Assembly: GCF_003634015.1 (NCBI RefSeq)
Contig: NZ_RBII01000001.1
Span: 186,001 to 250,000 of the forward strand
DNA from: Litorimonas taeanensis
GTDB taxonomy: Bacteria > Pseudomonadota > Alphaproteobacteria > Caulobacterales > Maricaulaceae
Length of the DNA: 64,000 nucleotides
Reading direction: 5' to 3'
The notes under the pieces were generated by a model. It did no database searches and was not told the origin of the DNA. It saw nothing but the letters and a program-made list of their open reading frames with translations. Made by a program: the position numbers and the translations under genes. The first letter of the stretch is position 1. Each line of letters begins with the position of its first letter. Below, piece by piece: positions 34,474-43,488 of the stretch.

Positions 34474-35103
34474 ATGATAGAATTTCATAATGTTCGTTTC
34501 CCGTCTGGGTTGGCATTTGGAACATTTGGCGGTCCCGAGTTTAAGACTGAGGTGACTACCCTTGCGAATGGACACGAGTATAGAAACACGCCATATGCGC
34601 ATCCGAGGAGACGTTTTGAGATAAACGCAGGGATTAAGACTAGTCAGCAAATATCTGAATTAAATGAATTTTTTATATCAAGAAAAGGTCGTTTGCATAG
34701 TTTTCGGTTCAAAGACCCTTTTGATTGTCTATCTTGTGATTTAAATAAATCGCCATCTGCTTTGGATCAAATCATTGGGTATGGCGATGGAGTTGAGAGG
34801 TCTTTTCAACTCATCAAAACCTATGATGACCAAACTTCTCCTCGGTTAATTAAGAAGCCGCAAGAGGGTTCTGTCCTGATAGCCATTGGTGGCGCTGAGG
34901 TTGAACAACCGGAATTCTCTGTTGATCTGATGGCCGGTGTTGTGATGTTTACGACGGCGCCCGCGCTTGGGGCCGAAATTACGGCGGGGTATATTTTTGA
35001 TATCGTCGTGCGCTTTGATACGGATAGCCTCGACATGACGCTGGAAGATTACGGCGCCGGCGTTCTGCAATCCATACCTTTGGTGGAGGTGCTTCATGCG
35101 TGA
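34474..35103 (+). CDS. GTA distal tail protein, DUF2460 (g12)
   Basis: A 209-residue DUF2460 protein with the typical start FHNVRFPSGLAFGTFGGPEF, a FFISRKGRLHSFRFKDPFD segment and a C-terminal FDTDSLDMTLEDYGAG. In the Rhodobacter particle structure, g12 is the distal tail protein that joins tube and baseplate. AAGAG ribosome site; its stop overlaps the g13 start by eight bases. Confidence 0.93.
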   Translation: MIEFHNVRFPSGLAFGTFGGPEFKTEVTTLANGHEYRNTPYAHPRRRFEINAGIKTSQQISELNEFFISRKGRLHSFRFKDPFDCLSCDLNKSPSALDQIIGYGDGVERSFQLIKTYDDQTSPRLIKKPQEGSVLIAIGGAEVEQPEFSVDLMAGVVMFTTAPALGAEITAGYIFDIVVRFDTDSLDMTLEDYGAGVLQSIPLVEVLHA

Positions 35104-35755
35104 AATACAAGCGCCGCTTCAATCGCACCTTTCCGAGCCTGTAACGACTTTATGTACTGCGTGGAAACTTGAGTTATCTGATGGCCGTGTATTTGGATTT
35201 ACTGAACATGATGAAAATTTGGAAGTTGACGGGGTTTTATATTCGGCCCGGTCGAGCCAGACACAATCAGAGACAGAAAGCCGACTAGGCTTCTCCGCAG
35301 ATAATGGCAGTATCCAAGGCGTATTAGAAAGCCTCGTAATTTCGTCTGCCGATATTGACGATGGGGTTCTGAGAGGCGCGAAATTATCACACTTAAAAAT
35401 CAACTGGACGGCCCCTTCGCAATATGTGGTTCTCTCAGTTGGGGAGGTCGGACAGGTCACAACCCAAGGCGAATATTTCGAGGTGGAGTGGCTTGGCTTT
35501 TCGGCGAAATTAAATCGTTCTACGGGACGGGTTTTTTCTAAAAAATGTGACGCGAAATTTGGCGATGAGCGGTGCGGATTACTTGCGTCAAATTATGGCT
35601 CTGATGTGATATGCCCCAAGACATTTACGGCTTGTCGTGACCAATTTCATAACGCTGAAAATTTCCGTGGTTTTCCATATCTATTAGGCGCCGATGCTCT
35701 GCTGGCTGCCCCTCAATTGGGCGAGCTTAAAGATGGTGGTTCACGTTACCGATGA
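35096..35755 (+). CDS. GTA baseplate hub protein, DUF2163 (g13)
   Basis: A 219-residue DUF2163 protein. TLCTAWKLELSDGRVFGFTEH opens the domain. The C-terminal part has four Cys, in CDAKFGDERC and then CPKTFTAC, ahead of the FRGFPYLLGADAL ending. The Rhodobacter hub carries an iron-sulfur cluster, and these four Cys are the likely ligands. It overlaps g14 by four bases. Somewhat shorter than many family members. Confidence 0.9.
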   Translation: MREIQAPLQSHLSEPVTTLCTAWKLELSDGRVFGFTEHDENLEVDGVLYSARSSQTQSETESRLGFSADNGSIQGVLESLVISSADIDDGVLRGAKLSHLKINWTAPSQYVVLSVGEVGQVTTQGEYFEVEWLGFSAKLNRSTGRVFSKKCDAKFGDERCGLLASNYGSDVICPKTFTACRDQFHNAENFRGFPYLLGADALLAAPQLGELKDGGSRYR

Positions 35756-36198
35756 CAGCTCTTCGCGCGCGCGTAATTTCGGAAACGCGTCTTTGGCTTG
35801 ATACGCCCTATCAACATCAAGCCAGTGAGCGCGGCGCAGGCAGTGACTGTCTCGGCTTAATCCGCGGTGTCTATCGATCGCTTTACGGCTCAGAGCCAAT
35901 AGCTGTTCCGCCTTACACTCCTGATTGGGCAGAAAGATCTGGGAAGGAAACCTTGCTTGAGGCGGCGAAAATTTACCTAAAGGAAATTCCCTTACATCGC
36001 ACACAGCCAGGGGATGTTTTAATTTTCCGAATGCATCCGGGCGCTTTATGTAAACACATGGCGATACTGACTTCGCCGAACATGATTACCCATGCCTATT
36101 GGGGGCGCGCTGTCGTGGATAGCTATTTCGTGCCCTATTGGAATCGACGCTGGGTGAGCAGTTTTGCCTTTCCTGAAATAGAAAAGAAAACCCTATGA
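35752..36198 (+). CDS. GTA NlpC/P60 cell wall peptidase (g14)
   Basis: A 148-residue NlpC/P60 peptidase with the nucleophile Cys in GAGSDCLGLIRGVYR and the His in LCKHMAIL, about 60 residues later. In the Rhodobacter particle g14 sits in the baseplate and opens the host peptidoglycan for DNA entry. Overlaps g13 and g15 by four bases each. Confidence 0.92.
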   Translation: MTALRARVISETRLWLDTPYQHQASERGAGSDCLGLIRGVYRSLYGSEPIAVPPYTPDWAERSGKETLLEAAKIYLKEIPLHRTQPGDVLIFRMHPGALCKHMAILTSPNMITHAYWGRAVVDSYFVPYWNRRWVSSFAFPEIEKKTL

Positions 36199-39100
36199 CA
36201 ACACTGGCTATCAGTGCGGCGAATTTCGCGGCGTCTACTGTCACGCAAACAGCGACTCAATTTGCGCTTTCCGCAGCAAATTCAGCCATTTCTAATATAT
36301 TCGACAATCGGACGTACGAAGGGCCGAGACTAGAGAGCTTTGAACTACAAACATCCCAAGATGGCGCACCTATGCCAAAAGTCTATGGCCGCATGCGGTT
36401 GGCTGGTCAGGTGATTTGGGCCTCGCGATTGCGAGAAATACAGACAGAGGAGGACGTGAGCACAGGCAAAGGCGGCGGGCCAACGCAGACGCAATATCGA
36501 TACTATATCAGCTTTGCCATAGGCCTTTGCGAAGGCGAAATTTTAGGCATCGATAGGCTATGGGCCAATGGAAGCCCATTACAGGAACAGGGCCTTACGA
36601 TGCGAGTCTATAAAGGCACGGAGGGGCAATTGCCTGACCCTATTATTCAGGCCGTCGAAGGTAACGCCGTTCCTGCCTTTCGTAATACGGCATATATTGT
36701 TTTTGAAGATTTCCCATTAGAGGGTTTCGGAGCGCGTTTGCCGCAGATTAATGCTGAGGTTATACGGATTCCGCCTTCCATAGATGCCAAGGCACCCGAT
36801 AAAATGGAACAGCTCATCAAATCTGTGAACCTTTTGCCCGCGACGGGAGAGTTCGCCTATGCTACTGATATCGTAGAGGAAACCCCAGAACCAGGCGTTT
36901 CGCGGCCAATCAACATGAACAACCTTTCTGGTCAAGCCGATATAATGCTGGCGTTAGATCAGCTCGAAGATCAACTGCCCAATTGTCAGCACGTATCAAT
37001 TATTACGGCATGGTTTGGTACAGCATTAGCTTGTAAGGATTGTGAAATCCATCCAGGTGTTGAACGTAGAGACAGAATTCTACCCTATCACAGTTGGACG
37101 GTTGCCGGTGAGACGCGCGGGACAGCTTATTTGGTGTCAATGGATGCCGAAGGACGCCCCAATTTCGGCGGAACGCCGTCGGATGAGAGTATAAAACAAA
37201 CGATAATTGAACTGAAAAGGCGAGGGTATAAAGTCACTCTATACCCCTTTCTCTTAATGGATATTCCATCAGGCACCAATCCTTTCCCGTGGCGAGGGCG
37301 GATAAGTGGTGATGAAGGGGCAAGTGCTGTGTCCCAAGTGGCAACGTTTTTTAATCGCGACAAAGGCTTCAAGAATTATATCCTGCATTACGCCCAATTA
37401 GCGCAAAACGTAGGCGGGGTGGACGCGTTTGTTATTGGGTCTGAAATGCGCGGGCTGACAACTTTGCGCGGGCCAAGAATTAACGGTGTCTCAACTTATC
37501 CTGCTGTGCCGCATTTTGTGGCATTGGCGCAAGATGTGAAGGCTGTTTTAGGGCCGAGTTGCGCCGTAACCTATGCCGCTGATTGGAGTGAGTATTTTGG
37601 CCACCATCCCCAAGATGGTAGCGGAGATGTCAACTTTCATCTTGATCCGCTTTGGGCCTCTAGCGCGATTGATGTCATTGGAATCGATGGTTACTTTCCT
37701 TTATCGGATTGGCGGGACGGCCCGCACCTAGATACAGATTTGGCACCCGATATTTATGACAAAGCCTATCTGCAATCGCAAATCGAAGGCGGTGAGGGCT
37801 ATGATTATTTTTATGATTCAGATGCTGATAGACAGGCACAAAACCGTACAGAAGTCACAGATGGAACGGCGAATAAGCCGTGGGTGTTTCGCTATAAGGA
37901 CCTTAGAAACTGGTGGTCAAATACACATTATAACAGAGTAAATGGGGTTGAAACAGGCGCCCCAACAAGGTGGCAGCCACAGTCAAAGCCAATTTGCTTT
38001 CTGGAAATTGGCTGTCCAGCGGTTCGGTTTGGAGCGAACCAACCCAATCTCTTTTATGATTCAAAAAGCGGGGAGAGCGCCCGTCCTCATTTCTCGGATG
38101 GGTCTCGGGATGATTTGATGCAGCGCCGCTACATAGAGGCCTTCATCTCTTATTGGGATAACCCTGAAAACAACCTGCTATCCTCTGATTATTCTGGCCG
38201 TATGATTCAGACAGACCAAATGAGCGTCTGGGCGTGGGATGCGCGGCCTTTTCCTGATTTTCCAGCGCGAGAGAGCGTTTGGGCTGATGGCGAGGCTTGG
38301 CAATCTGGGCATTGGATATCGGGGCGTATAGGGCTTGTCCCGATTGCCGACATAGTCCGTGAACTTGCGGCACAGTCTGGGTTGATGTCAATTGATACGT
38401 CACAACTCAACGGCGTCGTGCAAGGCTTTAAAATTGACCGCCCGATGAGCGCACGGGCGGCTCTTTCCACCTTAAGTCAAATCTATAGTTTTAGTTTGGC
38501 GGAACAAGGAGGTGTGGTGTCATTCTTTTCACTCGGTCAAGGTGATGTCTCTGCTATCCCCCTCTCGGCCATAACCGAAAACATAAAGGGGGTTGTGCGC
38601 CATATTCACTCTGACCCCGCAGAGGCGCTTCGAGATGTGCGTTTGCATTTTATCGATGCGGGCGCGGATTATCAAAATGGCCTTGCCTCTAGCCAAGACC
38701 GAGCGTCAGAGACAGAAAATATCCTAGATATAGCGGCGCCTTTGGTTCTGGATAGATATTTTGCGGGCTATCTTTGCGACAACCTGTTTGAGAGGTTGGA
38801 AAAACAGAATGAAGAACTTCACCTTTCACTTTCGCCTCGGGCTTTGGAAATCGAAGTCGGGGATCGTGTGACCTTGCCCGATATAGTAGGGATTTGGCGG
38901 ATAGAAACAATTGAAGAGTCAGATGTTAGGAAAATCATTGCGGTACCCGATGGGGCTGCGCCTTTGAGTCTCGTAAATGGCGCCATACCAGAGACTTCCA
39001 CAAATATTGTTTGGCCGAGCCGTCCTGTACCCTTGGCCCTAGACCTCCCTGCACCTTATTCAGGTCTTGGGGTTGGCGTGGTGATGCACCCATTTGCACC

Positions 39101-39857
39101 GTCTCGTATAGTTTCAGGTGATTCAGAGGTCAGCACATCTCAGGCCCTACATGTAGGTGCTGTGCTAAGCGATATTCCTGCGGGGCCAACAGCCTATTTT
39201 GATAGACAGGCAACATTCGAGTTTGAATTGCGCGGGCTCACACTTAGTCGCCATGACGAGGCCGCTGTTCTGAATGGGGCAAATCGCTTTGCCATAGAAA
39301 CCCCTATGGGATGGGACATTATGCAGGCCGCCTCTGTTACGCTTATTGGCGTAAACCGTTATCGCGCCTCCATTCTATTAAGGGGTGTAGGTAGCGAAGG
39401 CTATTCTAGAGACGGCGTGGCGGCGGGAGCGCGGCTCGTCTGGTTGAATGCAGGTGTTCAAGTTTTGGATGTGTCTCCCGAACTTTTGGGTGAGACCATA
39501 GCCCTGACCGCCGAAGTGGCAGGGCGGCAGAGCCTACCAACTAATCATATATTCAAAGCCAGCCACCTTCGCCCGTTAAGCCCAGTGCATTTACGCGCTG
39601 TGCCGAATGATACGGGGCTAAATATAAGCTGGATACGCCGTTCGCGCGAGGATGCTGACAGCTGGGTCGGCGAAATACCGCTTGGCGAGGCGGAGGAACG
39701 CTATCGCCTCCGTCTGTGGAGTCATAATAATTTAGTTCAAACTACAGAAACGACCGCGCCAAATTACTTCACGACAGTACAAGGCTTGACCAAAATCGAT
39801 GTGGCTCAAGGTTCTGATGCTTATGGATGGGGGGAAATCACGACAATCGAGTTTTAA
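36195..39857 (+). CDS. GTA megatron: TIM-barrel-like and tail tip protein (g15)
   Basis: A 1220-residue baseplate protein closing the GTA cluster. An N-terminal alpha/beta tail hub (about 40-230) carries PMPKVYGRMRLAGQVIWASR. A glycoside-hydrolase TIM-barrel-like domain (about 290-660) has LKRRGYKVTLYPFLLMDIPSG and IDVIGIDGYFPLSDW. After about 700, phage tail and C-terminal beta domains follow. In Rhodobacter g15 forms the tip that contacts the recipient. Length is close to known family members, and no stop or frameshift is seen. Confidence 0.95.
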   Translation: MTTLAISAANFAASTVTQTATQFALSAANSAISNIFDNRTYEGPRLESFELQTSQDGAPMPKVYGRMRLAGQVIWASRLREIQTEEDVSTGKGGGPTQTQYRYYISFAIGLCEGEILGIDRLWANGSPLQEQGLTMRVYKGTEGQLPDPIIQAVEGNAVPAFRNTAYIVFEDFPLEGFGARLPQINAEVIRIPPSIDAKAPDKMEQLIKSVNLLPATGEFAYATDIVEETPEPGVSRPINMNNLSGQADIMLALDQLEDQLPNCQHVSIITAWFGTALACKDCEIHPGVERRDRILPYHSWTVAGETRGTAYLVSMDAEGRPNFGGTPSDESIKQTIIELKRRGYKVTLYPFLLMDIPSGTNPFPWRGRISGDEGASAVSQVATFFNRDKGFKNYILHYAQLAQNVGGVDAFVIGSEMRGLTTLRGPRINGVSTYPAVPHFVALAQDVKAVLGPSCAVTYAADWSEYFGHHPQDGSGDVNFHLDPLWASSAIDVIGIDGYFPLSDWRDGPHLDTDLAPDIYDKAYLQSQIEGGEGYDYFYDSDADRQAQNRTEVTDGTANKPWVFRYKDLRNWWSNTHYNRVNGVETGAPTRWQPQSKPICFLEIGCPAVRFGANQPNLFYDSKSGESARPHFSDGSRDDLMQRRYIEAFISYWDNPENNLLSSDYSGRMIQTDQMSVWAWDARPFPDFPARESVWADGEAWQSGHWISGRIGLVPIADIVRELAAQSGLMSIDTSQLNGVVQGFKIDRPMSARAALSTLSQIYSFSLAEQGGVVSFFSLGQGDVSAIPLSAITENIKGVVRHIHSDPAEALRDVRLHFIDAGADYQNGLASSQDRASETENILDIAAPLVLDRYFAGYLCDNLFERLEKQNEELHLSLSPRALEIEVGDRVTLPDIVGIWRIETIEESDVRKIIAVPDGAAPLSLVNGAIPETSTNIVWPSRPVPLALDLPAPYSGLGVGVVMHPFAPSRIVSGDSEVSTSQALHVGAVLSDIPAGPTAYFDRQATFEFELRGLTLSRHDEAAVLNGANRFAIETPMGWDIMQAASVTLIGVNRYRASILLRGVGSEGYSRDGVAAGARLVWLNAGVQVLDVSPELLGETIALTAEVAGRQSLPTNHIFKASHLRPLSPVHLRAVPNDTGLNISWIRRSREDADSWVGEIPLGEAEERYRLRLWSHNNLVQTTETTAPNYFTTVQGLTKIDVAQGSDAYGWGEITTIEF

Positions 39858-39858
39858 A

Positions 39859-39890
39859 GCGGTTTCTTGTTCTTAACCCATTGAAACCGC
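39859..39890. repeat. Inverted repeat after the GTA cluster
   Basis: GCGGTTTC (39859-39866) and GAAACCGC (39883-39890) flank 16 bases directly behind the g15 stop. It could act as an RNA hairpin ending the GTA transcript, but no T-run follows. Confidence 0.4.
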
Positions 39891-39914
39891 GGTTATTCCA
39901 CTTACATTCCTATC

Positions 39915-40835
39915 ATGGCAAAGAACCCTTATACATTACTGGGCGTGAAGGCTGGCGCGACGAAGGACGAAATTAAAAAAGCTTATCGTACGCTTGCCAA
40001 GAAACTTCACCCCGACGTCAATAAAAACGACCCCAAAGTGGCGGAACGCTTCAAAGAAGTCACGGCGGCCTATAGTTTGCTTTCGGATGATAAAATGCGC
40101 GCTCAATATGACAGCGGGCAAGTCGATGCATCTGGGCAGCAACAAAACCCTTTTGCAGGGGGGAACCCCTATGGTGGGCGTGGCCCGCAAACAGGTTTTG
40201 GCGGCTTTGGTGGATTTAATCGCGGCTCTGCGGGTGGGCAGGACGATATGGCCGATTTGTTTTCCTCGCTTTTCGGTATGAATATGGGCGGTATGCGCGG
40301 CGGTATGGATCGTCCGCCGATGAACGCGCAAAAAGGCGCAGATGTGCGATATAAAATGCAGCTACCCTTGGTGACGGCTCTGAAAGGCGGGACTAAGTCT
40401 TTGCAAGGCGGGCTGAATGTCAAATTACCTGCGGGTGTGAAGGATGGTCAGACTTTACGCCTTCGCGGCAAAGGGCGCCCAGGTGTCAATGGCGGCCCAG
40501 CTGGCGATGCAAAAATAGAAATTACGATTAAGCCGCATAAATATCTGCGGCGAGAGGAGGACGACCTCTTTTTGAACCTGCCTATTACGTTATCTGAGGC
40601 GGCCAAAGGTGCCAAAGTTGACATTCCGATGCCGGCGGGGACAGTAAAACTGAACATCCCTGAAGGTACAAATTCAGGGAAACGGTTCCGTTTGACAGGG
40701 AAAGGCGTCAATGGCGGTGATTTATACGTCACTATTCAAATAAAACTTTCGGATACAGAGCTGTCAGCTCTGCCGAGTTTGGCGAAAAACTGGCCAGACA
40801 TGGGAGAGCATGATATACGCCGAGGACTACTGTAA
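39915..40835 (+). CDS. DnaJ/CbpA-type J-domain co-chaperone
   Basis: A 306-residue class B J-protein. J domain at 1-70 with the essential HPD at 32-34, a Gly/Phe-rich linker (about 74-125), then two C-terminal beta domains (about 130-295), without the zinc-finger of DnaJ. It stimulates Hsp70. No dnaK nearby. It starts 57 bases after g15; a job in GTA assembly is possible but nothing supports it beyond position. Confidence 0.9.
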   Translation: MAKNPYTLLGVKAGATKDEIKKAYRTLAKKLHPDVNKNDPKVAERFKEVTAAYSLLSDDKMRAQYDSGQVDASGQQQNPFAGGNPYGGRGPQTGFGGFGGFNRGSAGGQDDMADLFSSLFGMNMGGMRGGMDRPPMNAQKGADVRYKMQLPLVTALKGGTKSLQGGLNVKLPAGVKDGQTLRLRGKGRPGVNGGPAGDAKIEITIKPHKYLRREEDDLFLNLPITLSEAAKGAKVDIPMPAGTVKLNIPEGTNSGKRFRLTGKGVNGGDLYVTIQIKLSDTELSALPSLAKNWPDMGEHDIRRGLL

Positions 40836-40855
40836 CCACACCCAATCTGAACTCT

Positions 40856-40876
40856 CTATTCAGGGACTATTCAGGG
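40856..40876 (+). promoter_or_regulatory. Direct repeat with 11-bp period, OmpR/PhoP-type operator candidate
   Basis: CTATTCAGGG occurs twice (40856-40865 and 40867-40876) with an 11-base repeat period, the spacing used by OmpR/PhoB-family dimers on one helix face. It is 21 bases before the first gene of the PepSY-regulator-kinase operon. This suggests autoregulation by the regulator encoded at 41324. Binding is inferred. Confidence 0.5.
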
Positions 40877-40897
40877 TTACTTTGTTAGACGGGGCAG

Positions 40898-41242
40898 ATG
40901 ATGAGAATAATCTCTATACGAACGGGCGTAATGGCTCTGTTTTTCTCACTCTTTCTGAGTGCAGGCTCGGCTATGGCCGCAACACATATTGATATTTCTC
41001 CAAAGAGTATCTCTATTGAAATGCCATATAAAACAGACAGTTATGCACTGACACCCACGCAAAAATTTGCACAAAAGCAAATTTCACCAGCCAAGGCAAA
41101 ATCGATTGCTCTGTCACGTGTACGCGGCGGTGAATATGTGGACCTGCGCAAAACAGGTAATTTTTACATTGTGCGTGTTCGTACACGGGACGGACGTATC
41201 GTTGATATTAAGATTGACGCGACGACTGGACGTGTGAAGTAA
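40898..41242 (+). CDS. Exported PepSY domain protein
   Basis: A 114-residue exported protein with a signal peptide (about 1-27, ending AMAA). The C-terminal half (about 60-114) is a PepSY-type fold, with ISPAKAKSIALSRVRGGEYVDLRK and DGRIVDIKIDATTGRVK. PepSY proteins next to sensor kinases are common and may sense or inhibit proteases in the periplasm. First gene of a probable three-gene operon with the regulator and kinase that follow. Start at the first of two adjacent ATGs, behind a GGGG stretch. Confidence 0.88.
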   Translation: MMRIISIRTGVMALFFSLFLSAGSAMAATHIDISPKSISIEMPYKTDSYALTPTQKFAQKQISPAKAKSIALSRVRGGEYVDLRKTGNFYIVRVRTRDGRIVDIKIDATTGRVK

Positions 41243-41323
41243 GACAAGTAAATTCACGTGTGAATCACGCTCACGCCTTAAACGATAACGAAACCGATAC
41301 ATCCACCAAAATGAAGGATTTTC

Positions 41324-42007
41324 ATGCGTATTTTGATTGTAGAAGATGATCCTGATCTATCCCGCCAGTTACGCGCGGCACTAAAAGATATCGGTTATGC
41401 AGTCGATGTAGCCGAAGATGGCGAAGAAGGGCACTTCCTTGGCGATACAGAGCCTTATGATGCTGTTATCTTGGATCTGGGTCTGCCATTGATTGATGGT
41501 GTATCCGTTTTGCAAAAATGGCGCTCTGACGGTAAGAAATTCCCTGTCATGATTTTGACGGCACGTGACCAATGGAGTGAAAAAGTTGCAGGTTTTGATG
41601 CTGGCGCTGATGATTACCTGACGAAACCCTTCCATACCGAGGAATTATTGGCAAGATTGCGCGCACTTCTGCGTCGCGCCTCTGGCCATACGACAGACAC
41701 AATCGATCTGGGGGAGTTATCCGTAGATAATCGTTCAGCACGAGCCTTTGTGAACGGCATGGCGATTAAATTGACCAGCCATGAATTTCGTCTCTTGTCG
41801 TATATGGCTGCCCATCAAGGCCGCGTAATTTCGCGGACTGAATTGGTCGAGCATATTTATGAACAAGATTATGATCGAGACTCCAATACGATTGAAGTTT
41901 TTGTGGGACGTCTGCGCCGAAAAATCGGCACAAACCGTATCGAGACGGTGCGCGGTCTGGGCTATCGTTTGATTGACCCAGATGCGGATGAACCTGGCGA
42001 AAAATAA
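41324..42007 (+). CDS. OmpR/PhoP-family response regulator
   Basis: A 227-residue two-domain regulator. The receiver domain (1-115) has the acidic pair EDDPD near the start, phospho-acceptor Asp51 in ILDLGLP and the Lys in YLTKPF. The winged-helix output domain (about 128-220) carries SNTIEVFVGRLRRKIG and TVRGLGYRL. It resembles PhoP-type regulators. It follows the PepSY gene after 81 bases, a gap that includes an inverted repeat ATTCAC/GTGAAT at 41252-41265. Partner kinase starts 14 bases downstream. Confidence 0.94.
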   Translation: MRILIVEDDPDLSRQLRAALKDIGYAVDVAEDGEEGHFLGDTEPYDAVILDLGLPLIDGVSVLQKWRSDGKKFPVMILTARDQWSEKVAGFDAGADDYLTKPFHTEELLARLRALLRRASGHTTDTIDLGELSVDNRSARAFVNGMAIKLTSHEFRLLSYMAAHQGRVISRTELVEHIYEQDYDRDSNTIEVFVGRLRRKIGTNRIETVRGLGYRLIDPDADEPGEK

Positions 42008-42021
42008 TCGAGAAGACCGAC

Positions 42022-43455
42022 GTGTCACCACTTACGGCTCCCCCAGCAAAGACCGCACATCAAACGCGGTCTCTTGTCGTTTCTTTGGTACGCAGTGCGG
42101 CTCTTTGGACTTTACCCCTACTTATCATTTCGGCGATTGTGCTGACATGGCTCTATCGTAACACGACATATAGGATTTTTGACGATCCGCTGGAAAGCGC
42201 GGTGACGTCTTTAATGGCTTCGGTCAATATTGATGAACATGGGGATTTGGTCTTGTCGCGCGAACCGCTTGACCCGCGTTATCAACAAGCACTTTCTGGT
42301 CGGTATTGGCTCGTAGGGCAGGAAAAAATTGAAGCGAATTACCCGCTAAAAATACTGGCATCTTCTCGCTCTCTATATGGGGGGAGTCTTGTTCTCAGTC
42401 AGGATATGCTCTCAAATTTAAACGCCAATATGGGAGAGAAAGTAAGCGGTTCGACCGCTGGACCTGATGAAGATGAGACCTTACGCGTTGTTGCGCGGCA
42501 GGTGATTTTACCGGGCTCTGAAAATCGCGTTATTGTCTTGGCTGGGGCGGATATACGTCCAGCGACGCGAGATATTCAGCGTTTCGCGATGACAGCATTT
42601 GGGTTGATGGGTTTACTCTGTCTGGGCTTGGTTCTGGCTATGTTTATGCAGGTTCGATTGGGGTTACGGCCTTTATTTTCATTACGTGATCGCGTGGTAG
42701 AAGTGAGAGAAGGTAAGGCTCCCCAAGTGGAAGGCCATTATCCGCCCGAAATTGCGCCCTTGGCTAATGAACTGAACAGTCTCATTAGTCATAATAAAGA
42801 TATCGTAGAACGCGCCCGAACTCATGTCGGTAATTTGGCTCACGCCTTGAAAACCCCCATTGCGGTTTTGAAAAACGAAGCTGAGCTTGGCGAAAAAACG
42901 GCGTCTGAGCTGGTCGCAAAACAGACCGAGATTATGGCTCAACAGGTTGACCATCACTTGCGCCGCGCTCGGGCCGCTGCGCGGGGACAATCTATAGGTG
43001 TTTCGACGGATTTAGCCGAGGTCGTCGAGCCGCTTGTTCGAACGCTCCCCCGTATTTATCGAGATAAAGACTTGTTTATTGATACGGATTTGGAGGCGGG
43101 TCTTGTCTTTCGCGGCGCAAAGCGTGACCTCGAAGACATGGTTGGTAACCTTATGGATAATGCCGCTAAATGGACGCAAAGTGAGATACGGTTGACGGCC
43201 AAAACAGATAATGACCAATCTGAATTTATGCGTGTGACTATCGAAGATAATGGCGCTGGATTGACGCCTGATGAATATAAAGAAGCTGTCAAACGCGGCG
43301 CCAGACTAGACGAAGCCACGCCAGGCAGTGGGCTAGGCCTTGCTATCGTTGATGATTTGGCGCGGGCTTATAAGGGAGAATTTAAGCTGGCTCGCTCTCC
43401 GCTGGGTGGATTGCAGGCCATGTTAAAACTCCCTAAACAAGGCCCAAGCACCTAA
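42022..43455 (+). CDS. PhoQ-like sensor histidine kinase
   Basis: A 477-residue membrane kinase. Two transmembrane segments (about 24-44 and 190-212) enclose a periplasmic sensor. Then come a HAMP-like linker, the phospho-acceptor His in VGNLAHALKTPIAVLKNEAEL, and an ATPase domain with the N-box NLMDNAAKW and the GSGLGLAIVDDLARAY segment. GTG start. The HALKTPI variant of the H-box is typical of PhoQ-type kinases. Partner of the preceding regulator; the stimulus is unknown but could come from the exported PepSY protein. Confidence 0.92.
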   Translation: MSPLTAPPAKTAHQTRSLVVSLVRSAALWTLPLLIISAIVLTWLYRNTTYRIFDDPLESAVTSLMASVNIDEHGDLVLSREPLDPRYQQALSGRYWLVGQEKIEANYPLKILASSRSLYGGSLVLSQDMLSNLNANMGEKVSGSTAGPDEDETLRVVARQVILPGSENRVIVLAGADIRPATRDIQRFAMTAFGLMGLLCLGLVLAMFMQVRLGLRPLFSLRDRVVEVREGKAPQVEGHYPPEIAPLANELNSLISHNKDIVERARTHVGNLAHALKTPIAVLKNEAELGEKTASELVAKQTEIMAQQVDHHLRRARAAARGQSIGVSTDLAEVVEPLVRTLPRIYRDKDLFIDTDLEAGLVFRGAKRDLEDMVGNLMDNAAKWTQSEIRLTAKTDNDQSEFMRVTIEDNGAGLTPDEYKEAVKRGARLDEATPGSGLGLAIVDDLARAYKGEFKLARSPLGGLQAMLKLPKQGPST

Positions 43456-43488
43456 GTATCAAAAAACCTCACACAAGAAAGATAGCAT

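Noticed and set aside
25173-39857. Interpretation as an active or decayed prophage
   Set aside because: No integrase, repressor, replication, lysis or attachment sites flank the genes, the order is exactly that of Rhodobacter/Caulobacter GTAs, and all structural genes are open.
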